Below, in pieces: positions 1 to 4,736 of a DNA stretch of 7,914 bases. Numbering within the stretch: the first letter of the stretch is position 1; every line of letters begins with the position of its first letter. This stretch comes from Nitrospinota bacterium. GTDB lineage: Bacteria > Nitrospinota > Nitrospinia > Nitrospinales > Nitrospinaceae. Made by a program: the position numbers and the translations under genes. Below the pieces are notes generated by a model. The model had not been told where the DNA came from. It worked only from the letters and a program-made list of their open reading frames with translations, and ran no database searches. The stretch spans positions 1 to 7,914 of the forward strand of contig JAPUGN010000158.1 of the NCBI GenBank assembly GCA_027298165.1, given 5' to 3'.

Positions 1-284
1 CCGGCCACAACGACTGGCGACTCCCGGAAAAGGAGGAACTGTTGTCGCTGGTGGACCCGGGCCATACCATCCAGGACAAATACGGCAAAGACTTGAAAAT
101 GAATCCCGCCTTCCCCAGCGGCCCACTGGCCACCGTCTGGGCTACCGACGGCATCGGGTCGGACGGCTATATCGTGAATTTCACCACCGGGGAGCCCGGC
201 GTCCTTTACAAGAGCAAATGCGGCCGGATGGCCACCCGGACGGTACGGGGCACCCCGTTGAGCGAACGCCCTTTCCAACGGTGA
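1..284 (+). CDS. DUF1566 (Lcl C-terminal) domain protein, 3' end only
   Basis: The gene is cut by the left edge. The open frame starts at base 3 and ends with TGA at 282-284. The first visible residues, GHNDWRLPEKEELLSLVD, match the hallmark of DUF1566/Lcl_C domains, which typically read G-x-x-D-W-R-L-P-x-x-x-E-L-x-S-L-V-D. The later family landmarks are also present: an N-P-A-F-P segment, a W-A-T block where the family usually has W-S-S-T, a Y-I-V-N-F strand with a G soon after, and a closing T-V-R-G. These domains occur in secreted or surface-exposed bacterial proteins, often repeated; their biochemical role is not established. The TTG at 42-44 is an internal Leu codon rather than a start, because the conserved motif lies upstream of it in the same frame. 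The total length and any signal peptide lie outside the window. The domain call is confident; the function is unknown. Confidence 0.8.
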   Translation, partial: GHNDWRLPEKEELLSLVDPGHTIQDKYGKDLKMNPAFPSGPLATVWATDGIGSDGYIVNFTTGEPGVLYKSKCGRMATRTVRGTPLSERPFQR

Positions 285-292
285 TCGATCTC

Positions 293-301
293 TGATACAA
301 T
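293..301 (+). promoter_or_regulatory. Candidate extended -10 promoter for the 355 gene
   Basis: TGATACAAT has a TG one base before a TACAAT hexamer (5 of 6 to TATAAT), which is an extended -10 element. A weak -35 (TTTCCA, 272-277) lies 18 bases upstream inside the end of the preceding gene. Transcription would begin near 308, giving a leader of about 45 bases before the GTG at 355. A T7 tract (304-310) follows, but no GC-rich hairpin precedes it. Confidence 0.35.
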
Positions 302-354
302 CCTTTTTTTATTCCGGTCATCTTAATTGAACAACCGAATTTGAGGAACCTCCA

Positions 355-801
355 GTGAATAAAAACAGCCTCTATACCCTGGCCGGCTCCATTTGGGGAC
401 TGGTCGGTTTATTTCTGGTGATTCGGGGAGCGATCATGTACCAGGCCGCGCTGGAAACGCAGAATGCCACCCAGACCGCCCTGGCCATCTCCATCGCCAT
501 CAGTATCATTATCGGCGTGGTCAAGGGCCGCTTCGTGCTTTCCAAAACCGCGCGCCGCAACAAGTCGCGCATCGAGAATATCGAAGGCCCGTTGAAAATC
601 CATCATGTTTACGCCAAATCGTTTTATATTCTGATCGCCGGCATGATCGCCCTGGGCGTTACCTTGCGGACCTACAACGAATCCCTGGGAGGCTACGTGG
701 TGGTGGCCGCCGTGTATTGTGGCATCGGCCTGGCCTTGATAGTCTCCAGCCTGGTGTACTGGAAAGCGGAACCCCAACCCGCAACGGAAGAAAATCCGTG
801 A
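355..801 (+). CDS. Small four-helix membrane protein of unknown function
   Basis: This is a 148-residue protein with a GTG start, chosen because GAGGA (343-347) sits 7 bases upstream. Four hydrophobic segments are visible, at about residues 6-29, 40-57, 89-104 and 113-136, so it should be an inner-membrane protein. A basic stretch between helices 2 and 3 (KGRFVLSKTARRNKSRIE, 57-74) is the most distinctive part; by the positive-inside rule it should be cytoplasmic. The tail after residue 137 is short, polar and Pro/Glu-rich. I do not recognise a named family. It heads a run of three small membrane-protein genes, with 19 bases to the next, so co-transcription is likely. The coding call is strong because of the RBS and the coherent membrane topology; the function is open. 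Confidence 0.8.
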   Translation: MNKNSLYTLAGSIWGLVGLFLVIRGAIMYQAALETQNATQTALAISIAISIIIGVVKGRFVLSKTARRNKSRIENIEGPLKIHHVYAKSFYILIAGMIALGVTLRTYNESLGGYVVVAAVYCGIGLALIVSSLVYWKAEPQPATEENP

Positions 802-820
802 GCCCGGACCCCCGACCCTT

Positions 821-1228
821 ATGAAAAATTTCTTTCTGACGCTCCATATGGTTTCGATGTGTCTCGTAGTGGGCACCCTGTTTCTGCAATCGTTGACCGT
901 CGTATTTCGCCTGCGGCTGAAATCGGCGGAGGAACGCGAAGGCCTCCGCAAAACCCAGAAGCGCATCAATAAGTTCATCTATTACCCGATCCTGTTCGTG
1001 ACCATCGTTTCCGGAATTTACCTGGCGATCAAAACCGGAGTATTCGACGAGGGCCAGTGGATTTACGCCAAAATGGGCCTGCTGTTGGTACTGGTGGCAC
1101 TGGGGATTCAGAACGGCCGGCAGATCAAACAAGATCAATTACCCAAAAAATATGCGATGATGGTGCATATCGCGATCTTCATCATCGCCGGCGGCATGAT
1201 CTATCTCGCCACCGTCAAACCGTTTTAA
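821..1228 (+). CDS. Four-helix membrane protein, DUF2269/CopD/HemJ-like
   Basis: This is a 135-residue protein with four hydrophobic segments, at about residues 4-29, 52-70, 82-97 and 112-131. Helix 1 carries H9 followed by V-G-T-L-F, and helix 3 opens W-I-Y-A-K-M-G (80-86). This His-in-helix-1 and W-x-x-x-K layout recalls small four-helix membrane proteins of the DUF2269, CopD and HemJ type, some of which bind heme or copper. H116 in helix 4 could be a second ligand. The resemblance is by eye and does not fix a family or activity. The ATG at 821 lies 19 bases after the previous stop and has no clear Shine-Dalgarno sequence, so it may depend on coupling to the upstream gene. The following small ORF begins 6 bases after its stop. 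The coding call is firm; the family is tentative. Confidence 0.75.
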   Translation: MKNFFLTLHMVSMCLVVGTLFLQSLTVVFRLRLKSAEEREGLRKTQKRINKFIYYPILFVTIVSGIYLAIKTGVFDEGQWIYAKMGLLLVLVALGIQNGRQIKQDQLPKKYAMMVHIAIFIIAGGMIYLATVKPF

Positions 1229-1234
1229 AGTGCC

Positions 1235-1390
1235 ATGGATATCATTCTCACCATCATCGCCAGCGTACTTTTGCTCGTGGGGTTCCTCGTCATCTGCCGC
1301 TCCAGCCTCGACGATGAGGACGAATACGAAGACGAGGAAGAAGAAGATGCTCCCGCACCGCCCGCCACCCATGACAAAAAATCCTCCTGA
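1235..1390 (+). CDS. 51-residue single-helix protein with acidic tail
   Basis: ATG at 1235 to TGA at 1388-1390 gives 51 codons. Residues 3-20 form one hydrophobic helix (IILTIIASVLLLVGFLVI). It is followed by C21-R22 and a strongly acidic run (residues 26-38, almost all D/E with one Tyr), then a Pro/Ala stretch and a basic KK near the end. It starts 6 bases after the stop of the previous gene, which suggests the third gene of the same operon. There is no strong RBS. The positive residue after the helix suggests the tail faces the cytoplasm, although an acidic tail of this kind could also bind cations. The clean split into membrane helix and charged tail, and the tight spacing, argue that it is real. 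A chance ORF remains possible because it is short. Confidence 0.6.
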   Translation: MDIILTIIASVLLLVGFLVICRSSLDDEDEYEDEEEEDAPAPPATHDKKSS

Positions 1391-1473
1391 GCCCGGGCAA
1401 GGCCCGGAGCAAATTTCGCCGGGGCGTTAAGGCGGGATGAGCCCGTTGCCTTCGCCAGCAAAAGTTTAAAGCT
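1391..1473 (+). other. Intergenic spacer with a short GC hairpin
   Basis: This gap separates the small membrane-protein operon from the glycosylase gene. It contains a 6-bp inverted repeat with a 3-base loop (CCGGGC 1393-1398, GCCCGG 1402-1407). No T tract follows, so it is a poor intrinsic terminator; it might stop transcription with Rho or be incidental. No promoter or strong Shine-Dalgarno sequence was seen before 1474. Confidence 0.3.
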
Positions 1474-2076
1474 ATGCAAAAATCTCACTCGCAAGATGAA
1501 TTCGAACGTCTGACCCGACAAGCCGCCGGGTGCACAACCTGTCCGTCAATGATCCAACAGAGCGCCGTGCTGGGACCGGGCAACGGATCGATCGACTCCG
1601 AAATCCTGTTCGTCGCCGAAGCGCCGGGACGGTTCGGCGGGGCGCGTACCGGCATCCCGTTTTCCGGCGACAAGTCCGGCGACAATTTTGAAACACTGAT
1701 CGCCCACATCGGCCTCACGCGAAACGACATCTTCGTCACCAACGCGGTGCTGTGCAATCCGCTGGCAAACGGCAACAACCGACGCCCGACAACGAAAGAA
1801 ATCGGCAATTGCTCGCATTATCTGCAAACGGTGCTGGAGCTGATGCGGCCCCGGGTGGTGGTCACACTGGGCGGTGTCGGGCTGGAAGCGATCAACCGCA
1901 TACTGGGCACGCGGTACAAACTGGCGGAGGTCATCGGCAAACCGCAGCGAAGCGAGCGTTTCACGCTCCTGCCGCTGTACCATCCCAGCCCGCGTGTCAC
2001 TAATTGGAAGCGGCCGCTCAGCGTTCAAAAACGTGATTTTAAAAAGATTTTGAAAATCGTCCAAAGCACAGTCTGA
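1474..2076 (+). CDS. Uracil-DNA glycosylase superfamily protein, Fe-S type (family 4/5-like)
   Basis: This 200-residue protein has the length of a family 4 or 5 uracil-DNA glycosylase. Such enzymes cut uracil, and in family 5 other deaminated bases, from DNA to start base-excision repair in the cytoplasm. Motif 1 is AEAPG (48-52), followed by R-T-G-x-P-F-x-G-D-x-S-G (58-69). Motif 2 is HPSP (170-173) near the C-terminus. Four Cys are spaced as in the Fe-S families: C20 and C23 (CTTC), C94 (VLCNP) and C113, with N-R-R-P between the last two as in family 4; they should hold a 4Fe-4S cluster. The GEAPG-like motif with Glu favours family 4, while the R-T-G-x-P-F-x-G-D-x-S-G segment and HPSP recall family 5, so the subfamily is open. 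The ATG at 1474 has only weak purines upstream. The superfamily call is strong. Confidence 0.9.
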   Translation: MQKSHSQDEFERLTRQAAGCTTCPSMIQQSAVLGPGNGSIDSEILFVAEAPGRFGGARTGIPFSGDKSGDNFETLIAHIGLTRNDIFVTNAVLCNPLANGNNRRPTTKEIGNCSHYLQTVLELMRPRVVVTLGGVGLEAINRILGTRYKLAEVIGKPQRSERFTLLPLYHPSPRVTNWKRPLSVQKRDFKKILKIVQSTV

Positions 2077-2100
2077 AACTCCGATTCCCAGCACTCCGCC

Positions 2101-2129
2101 TTGACCCGGTGCCCTCGCGATCTTATAAA
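2101..2129 (+). promoter_or_regulatory. Sigma70-type promoter for the 2255-3503 unit
   Basis: TTGACC (2101-2106, 5 of 6 to the -35 consensus) and TATAAA (2124-2129, 5 of 6 to the -10) are separated by exactly 17 bases. Transcription should begin near 2136, producing a leader of roughly 115-120 bases that contains both copies of the 37-bp repeat. This is the best promoter in the window. Confidence 0.65.
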
Positions 2130-2145
2130 AATAGAGAAAAACAAT

Positions 2146-2219
2146 GTAGTTGCCCCATTTATGGGGCAGTTTTAACAACACTGTAGTTGCCCCATTTATG
2201 GGGCAGTTTTAACAACACT
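2146..2219 (+). repeat. Two tandem identical copies of a 37-bp hairpin repeat
   Basis: Copies at 2146-2182 and 2183-2219 are identical and directly abutting. Each contains a perfect 7-bp inverted repeat (TGCCCCA / TGGGGCA) around a TTTA loop, followed by GTTTT and then AACAACACT. The hairpin followed by a short T run looks like a weak intrinsic terminator. There is no spacer between copies, so this is not a CRISPR. The unit may be a dispersed palindromic repeat that duplicated here, or part of a leader regulator. Confidence 0.9.
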
Positions 2220-2238
2220 CGATAAATCGAGCAACTAC
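2183..2238 (+). promoter_or_regulatory. Possible structured 5' leader (three-way junction) before the 2255 gene
   Basis: GTAGTTG (2183-2189), the start of repeat copy 2, is the exact reverse complement of CAACTAC (2232-2238), which lies 6 bases before the AGGAGG. Inside this helix sit two hairpins: CCCC/GGGG around ATTTAT (2190-2203) and CTCG/CGAG around ATAAAT (2218-2231). The two loop hexamers are perfectly complementary and could form a kissing pair. The fold is drawn by eye from pairing alone. It could control ribosome access or termination, but no known riboswitch class is recognised. Confidence 0.4.
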
Positions 2239-2244
2239 GAACCC

Positions 2245-2250
2245 AGGAGG
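2245..2250 (+). promoter_or_regulatory. Shine-Dalgarno sequence AGGAGG
   Basis: A perfect AGGAGG lies 4 bases before the ATG at 2255 and fixes that start. It directly follows the closing strand of the putative leader structure, so folding could affect its access. Confidence 0.75.
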
Positions 2251-2254
2251 AATC

Positions 2255-2569
2255 ATGTTTGAACGCAATCCTGATAACCGAGACATTTTCCACGAGGGTT
2301 ACCAATCCCTGCAAAAAGGCATTCTGCTGTTCGGCGGATCGCTGGTGGTGCTGGCGATTCTGATTTTCATGTTCCCGGCACTGATCGGGTTCATCTTCGC
2401 CACGTTCATCCTGCTGGGCGGGGCCGCCATTTTGGCCGTTGGCTACAAGGTATGGCGGCTCAAAAAGCATTTCGGCAGTTCCGAGGAGTGGTCGAAACCG
2501 GTGACCGCCTCGTTCCGGACCGAGGGACCGCATTACACCAAGCGCCGCATCATCGTGGTGATGAAATAA
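2255..2569 (+). CDS. Small two-helix membrane protein of unknown function
   Basis: This is a 104-residue protein. A polar N-terminus (residues 1-21, with acidic and basic residues and an E-G-Y-Q-S-L-Q-K-G segment) is followed by two hydrophobic helices at about 23-40 and 43-63, joined by a tight turn at P41, so the loop between them is very short. A basic segment follows (K65, R68, K70, K71), then a polar tail ending RRIIVVMK. The positive charge after helix 2 suggests both ends are cytoplasmic. The ATG is set by AGGAGG 4 bases upstream. It has its own promoter and a long structured leader. The aldo/keto reductase gene starts one base after its stop, so the two are probably translationally coupled. 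I do not recognise the family. Confidence 0.8.
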   Translation: MFERNPDNRDIFHEGYQSLQKGILLFGGSLVVLAILIFMFPALIGFIFATFILLGGAAILAVGYKVWRLKKHFGSSEEWSKPVTASFRTEGPHYTKRRIIVVMK

Positions 2570-2570
2570 C

Positions 2571-3503
2571 ATGCGAAGCGTCCCCTGCAAAGGTCTCGAC
2601 AAACCGTGGAGCGTCATCACCTTCGGGTGCTGGCAAATCGCGCCGAGCGGCGGCTGGGGAGATTATTGCACCCCGGAGGACGCCGACGCCTCGGTGAAAA
2701 CCGCGCTCGACGGCGGCATCACCGCCTTCGATACGGCGGAGGGTTACGGCGACGGCGAATCGGAACGCCGCCTGGGCCAGGCCCTCGGCTCCAGAAAAAA
2801 CGACGTCCTGATCATTTCCAAAATATGGCCGGACGCGGACCTGACCGTCGCCGCCTACCAGGAACGGCTGGAGGGCACTCTCCGCGCCCTGGCCCGGGAT
2901 TTCGTCGACGTCTATCTCGTCCACTGGGCCGGCAGTTATTTTAATACTCCCGATAAATCCAAAAAACTGGTCGATATCATGACCGCCCTGCGCGACAGCG
3001 GCAAGGCGAAAACCGTCGGCCTGTCCAATTTCGAAACGGAAGATTTGTCCCGCCTCGACGGCGACCTGTCGCAGTTCGTGGTCAACCAGATTCCCTACAA
3101 CCTGCTCGAACGTGAATACGAAGACGAACCGTTGCGGATGTGCCAGAGCGCTGATGTCCGTTACATGGTCTATTCCCCGTCGGCGCGCGGCCTTTTAGGC
3201 GGACGCCTCAAGGCCGACACCCCCACCCGTAAAGAATACGAGGTGTACCAGGAACCGCTGTTCACCCATTCGAAGGAAGTCCTGAAAACCGTCCAGCAGA
3301 TCGCCGGGGAAATTAACCAGCCGCCCATCAACGTCGCCGTGGCGTGGGTGTTGTCCCGCAAGAATATTCTGACCGCTGTGGTCGGGTCCCGCAAACCTGA
3401 GCAGATCAAACAATATTGCCGGGCAGGAGACCTCACTCTCAGCCCGGAACACCTGTCGCGCCTGACTGCCGCCAGCGACACCTTTCACACGCACAAATCG
3501 TAA
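2571..3503 (+). CDS. Aldo/keto reductase
   Basis: This 310-residue protein has the normal length for the family. It should be a soluble NAD(P)H-dependent (beta/alpha)8-barrel oxidoreductase acting on carbonyl compounds. The catalytic tetrad is complete: D54 and Y59 (FDTAEGYGDGESE), K84 (ISK) and H118 (YLVHW). Other family landmarks are G-L-S-N-F (about 163-167), N-Q-I-P-Y-N (about 182-187), Y-S-P and R-G-L-L-G-G (about 211-221), and the cofactor-binding V-G-S-R-K-P-E-Q near the C-terminus. The D-T-A-x-x-Y-G-x-G-x-S-E pattern fits the large bacterial group related to YajO, Tas and general-stress AKRs rather than the plant- or mammal-type enzymes. The substrate cannot be inferred. The ATG lies one base after the stop of the membrane-protein gene and has a poor RBS, so reinitiation from the upstream gene is likely. 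Confidence 0.93.
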   Translation: MRSVPCKGLDKPWSVITFGCWQIAPSGGWGDYCTPEDADASVKTALDGGITAFDTAEGYGDGESERRLGQALGSRKNDVLIISKIWPDADLTVAAYQERLEGTLRALARDFVDVYLVHWAGSYFNTPDKSKKLVDIMTALRDSGKAKTVGLSNFETEDLSRLDGDLSQFVVNQIPYNLLEREYEDEPLRMCQSADVRYMVYSPSARGLLGGRLKADTPTRKEYEVYQEPLFTHSKEVLKTVQQIAGEINQPPINVAVAWVLSRKNILTAVVGSRKPEQIKQYCRAGDLTLSPEHLSRLTAASDTFHTHKS

Positions 3504-3549
3504 TCGCCCCACCATTTCCTTATCCCCCGAGTGCGAGTATGATGAATCC

Positions 3550-3918
3550 ATGACCGACGAGTGGCAGGACATTTCGGAAAACGACGGCCTCACCCTGGGG
3601 CCGGAAGAGGCGCTGGCGCGGGAAATCGCGAAATCCAAAGCTCTGAAGGTGGAGCGCTTGCGCCTGAAAGATCAGGTGGAGCGTTTGACCGCAGACAACC
3701 GGTCGTTGCGCGAAGAAAATGAAGCGGTGAAAAACCGCCGGCAAGACCTGGCAGGCGGCCCGGAACATTCTACCGATGCAGCCGCTGTTTCCCCATCAGA
3801 CACTCCCCGCTCCCGAAGCTTCGTGCTCCCGGGCCGATGGGCGTTCCTCCTGCTGGCATTCAATCTCGCGGCCATCGGCATTTTGTTGTTATTCCATTTG
3901 CAAAAACCCATCCCCTAG
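3550..3918 (+). CDS. Tail-anchored coiled-coil (leucine-zipper-like) protein
   Basis: This is a 122-residue protein in three parts. The N-terminus (1-22) is acidic. Residues 28-66 form a strong coiled coil with leucines or valine every seven residues (L32, L39, L46, L53, V60); the matching a-positions include V43, N50 and N57, and buried Asn favours a parallel dimer in leucine zippers. A Pro/Ser/Thr-rich linker (70-94) leads to one hydrophobic helix (97-115) and a seven-residue tail. It should be a tail-anchored membrane protein with the coiled coil in the cytoplasm. The basic residues just before the helix (R87, R89, R96) agree. There is no good Shine-Dalgarno sequence before the ATG at 3550; the gene lies 46 bases after the reductase and may be read through from it. 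The function is unknown; a partner-binding or scaffold role is inferred. Confidence 0.7.
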   Translation: MTDEWQDISENDGLTLGPEEALAREIAKSKALKVERLRLKDQVERLTADNRSLREENEAVKNRRQDLAGGPEHSTDAAAVSPSDTPRSRSFVLPGRWAFLLLAFNLAAIGILLLFHLQKPIP

Positions 3919-3976
3919 CCCGCCGGGCATTTGCCGGGGGAAAGGCCGAACACTATCAAAATAATTGAATTTGGAC

Positions 3977-3982
3977 TATAAT
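3977..3982 (+). promoter_or_regulatory. Possible -10 box (TATAAT) for the 4094 gene
   Basis: A perfect TATAAT lies in an AT-rich stretch, but the -35 position at 17-base spacing (TATCAA, 3954-3959) is poor. If used, the leader would be about 100 bases and would include a near-palindrome at 3997-4008 (CAG-T-AATT-G-CTG). Weak evidence. Confidence 0.3.
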
Positions 3983-4079
3983 TATCCCATCTTATCCAGT
4001 AATTGCTGGAAGGATTTCACACCGGATTTTCGCCCGAATTTTTTCAGGTTTTCATATCCCAATATCAATTTGGAACTTT

Positions 4080-4085
4080 AGGAGG
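4080..4085 (+). promoter_or_regulatory. Shine-Dalgarno sequence AGGAGG
   Basis: A perfect AGGAGG sits 8 bases before the ATG at 4094. This supports that start and suggests efficient translation. Confidence 0.8.
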
Positions 4086-4093
4086 CTCATACT

Positions 4094-4558
4094 ATGTGGG
4101 TAGCTGAATTTTTTCATGTGCTGGTTGGAACCCTTTGGATCGGCCTGCTTTATTTCTTCAATCTGGTGCAGGTGCAATCCATGCCCAAAATGACCGAGGC
4201 AGGTGCGGCCAAGCCATACACGCAGATCATTCTGCCGAAAGCTCTTTTCCTTTTCCGGCACGCGGCCCTGTGGACGGTGATCACGGGTATTATTTACTAT
4301 GTTGTCGGACGCGGCAAGGTTCAGGGTATTCCCAGTCCTGAGATCATGGTCGGAATGCTGTTGGGCATCATCATGGCGCTCAATGTGTGGGTATTCATCT
4401 GGCCCAACCAGAAGAAAATTATCGCGGGTGCACTGGAAGGCGATGCATTAGCTAAAGCCAAACGGACCGCTTTTCTGGCCAGCCGCACCAATGCCTGGCT
4501 CTCAATTCCCATGTTTGTAGGCATGATAGCGGCCAATCACGGCGGTATCGGTTTCTGA
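4094..4558 (+). CDS. PuuD-like membrane protein (urate oxidase N-terminal domain, stand-alone)
   Basis: This is a 154-residue membrane protein with four hydrophobic segments, at about residues 3-25, 51-71, 84-103 and 132-148. The signature pieces resemble the membrane domain of PuuD-type urate hydroxylases (Urate_ox_N): F-H-V-L-V-G-T-L-W-I-G-L (7-18), P-K-A-L-x-x-F-R-H-A-A (48-58), N-V-W-V-F-I-W-P-N-Q-K (97-107), and S-R-T-N-x-W-L-S-I-P-M (130-140), closing with a His (N148-H149). H8, H56 and H149 could serve as heme ligands. Full-length PuuD is much longer and carries a C-terminal cytochrome c domain; that part is missing here and is not encoded next to it. Urate oxidation is therefore not established, and a role as a small respiratory or heme membrane protein is possible. 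It is probably a single-gene unit, with a strong RBS and its own terminator. Confidence 0.8.
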   Translation: MWVAEFFHVLVGTLWIGLLYFFNLVQVQSMPKMTEAGAAKPYTQIILPKALFLFRHAALWTVITGIIYYVVGRGKVQGIPSPEIMVGMLLGIIMALNVWVFIWPNQKKIIAGALEGDALAKAKRTAFLASRTNAWLSIPMFVGMIAANHGGIGF

Positions 4559-4590
4559 TCACGCCGACCCTACCCTGAATAAACCGATTG

Positions 4591-4642
4591 AGGGAGACGG
4601 CCCGGGCTAAACCTTCAGCCCGGAGTGTCTCCCTGTTTTTTT
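4591..4642 (+). terminator. Strong Rho-independent terminator after the PuuD-like gene
   Basis: An 8-bp outer stem (AGGGAGAC 4591-4598 / GTCTCCCT 4627-4634) and a 7-bp inner GC stem (CCGGGCT 4602-4608 / AGCCCGG 4617-4623) are joined by a 3x3 internal loop. One G and then seven T (4636-4642) follow. It lies 33 bases after the stop codon and separates this gene from the AsmA-like gene. Confidence 0.92.
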
Positions 4643-4657
4643 ATTTCTCATTGAGCC

Positions 4658-4736
4658 TATAAAAGCAGACCTTTCGACCCGCCGGCACCCGGGGTGCTGG
4701 AAATCCTTCTTCCATGAAACCCTTTCCTTATATAAG
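4658..4736 (+). promoter_or_regulatory. Upstream region of the AsmA-like gene
   Basis: Two -10-like hexamers are present: TATAAA (4658-4663) and TATATA (4729-4734). Neither has a good -35 box. Between them is an imperfect hairpin (CCGGCAC 4682-4688 with GTGCTGG 4694-4700, one G-T pair) with no T run after it. No Shine-Dalgarno sequence precedes 4737. If TATATA were used, the RNA would begin near 4741 and favour the second ATG (4746) with almost no leader. Confidence 0.3.

Noticed and set aside
42..284. A short gene starting at the TTG at 42
   Set aside because: The same frame is open to the left edge and holds the conserved DUF1566 W-R-L-P motif upstream of 42, so the TTG is internal.
302..310. 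Intrinsic terminator at the T7 tract after the DUF1566 gene
   Set aside because: No GC-rich hairpin precedes the T run; only the short palindrome GATCGATC lies nearby.
1393..1407. Rho-independent terminator
   Set aside because: The 6-bp GC hairpin is real but is followed by AGCAAATTTC rather than a T tract.
1546..2181. 211-codon open frame on the - strand
   Set aside because: It is antisense to the glycosylase, whose Cys and His motifs are intact, and begins inside the 37-bp repeat.
2146..2219. CRISPR array
   Set aside because: The two 37-bp copies abut with no spacer, there are only two, and no cas gene is present.
2159..2620. 153-codon open frame on the - strand
   Set aside because: It is antisense to the two-helix membrane-protein gene, which has a perfect RBS, and reads through the repeat.
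3539..3552. Tiny ORF ATGATGAATCCATGA overlapping the 3550 start
   Set aside because: It encodes only four residues and could at most act as a coupling peptide; there is no RBS to support it.
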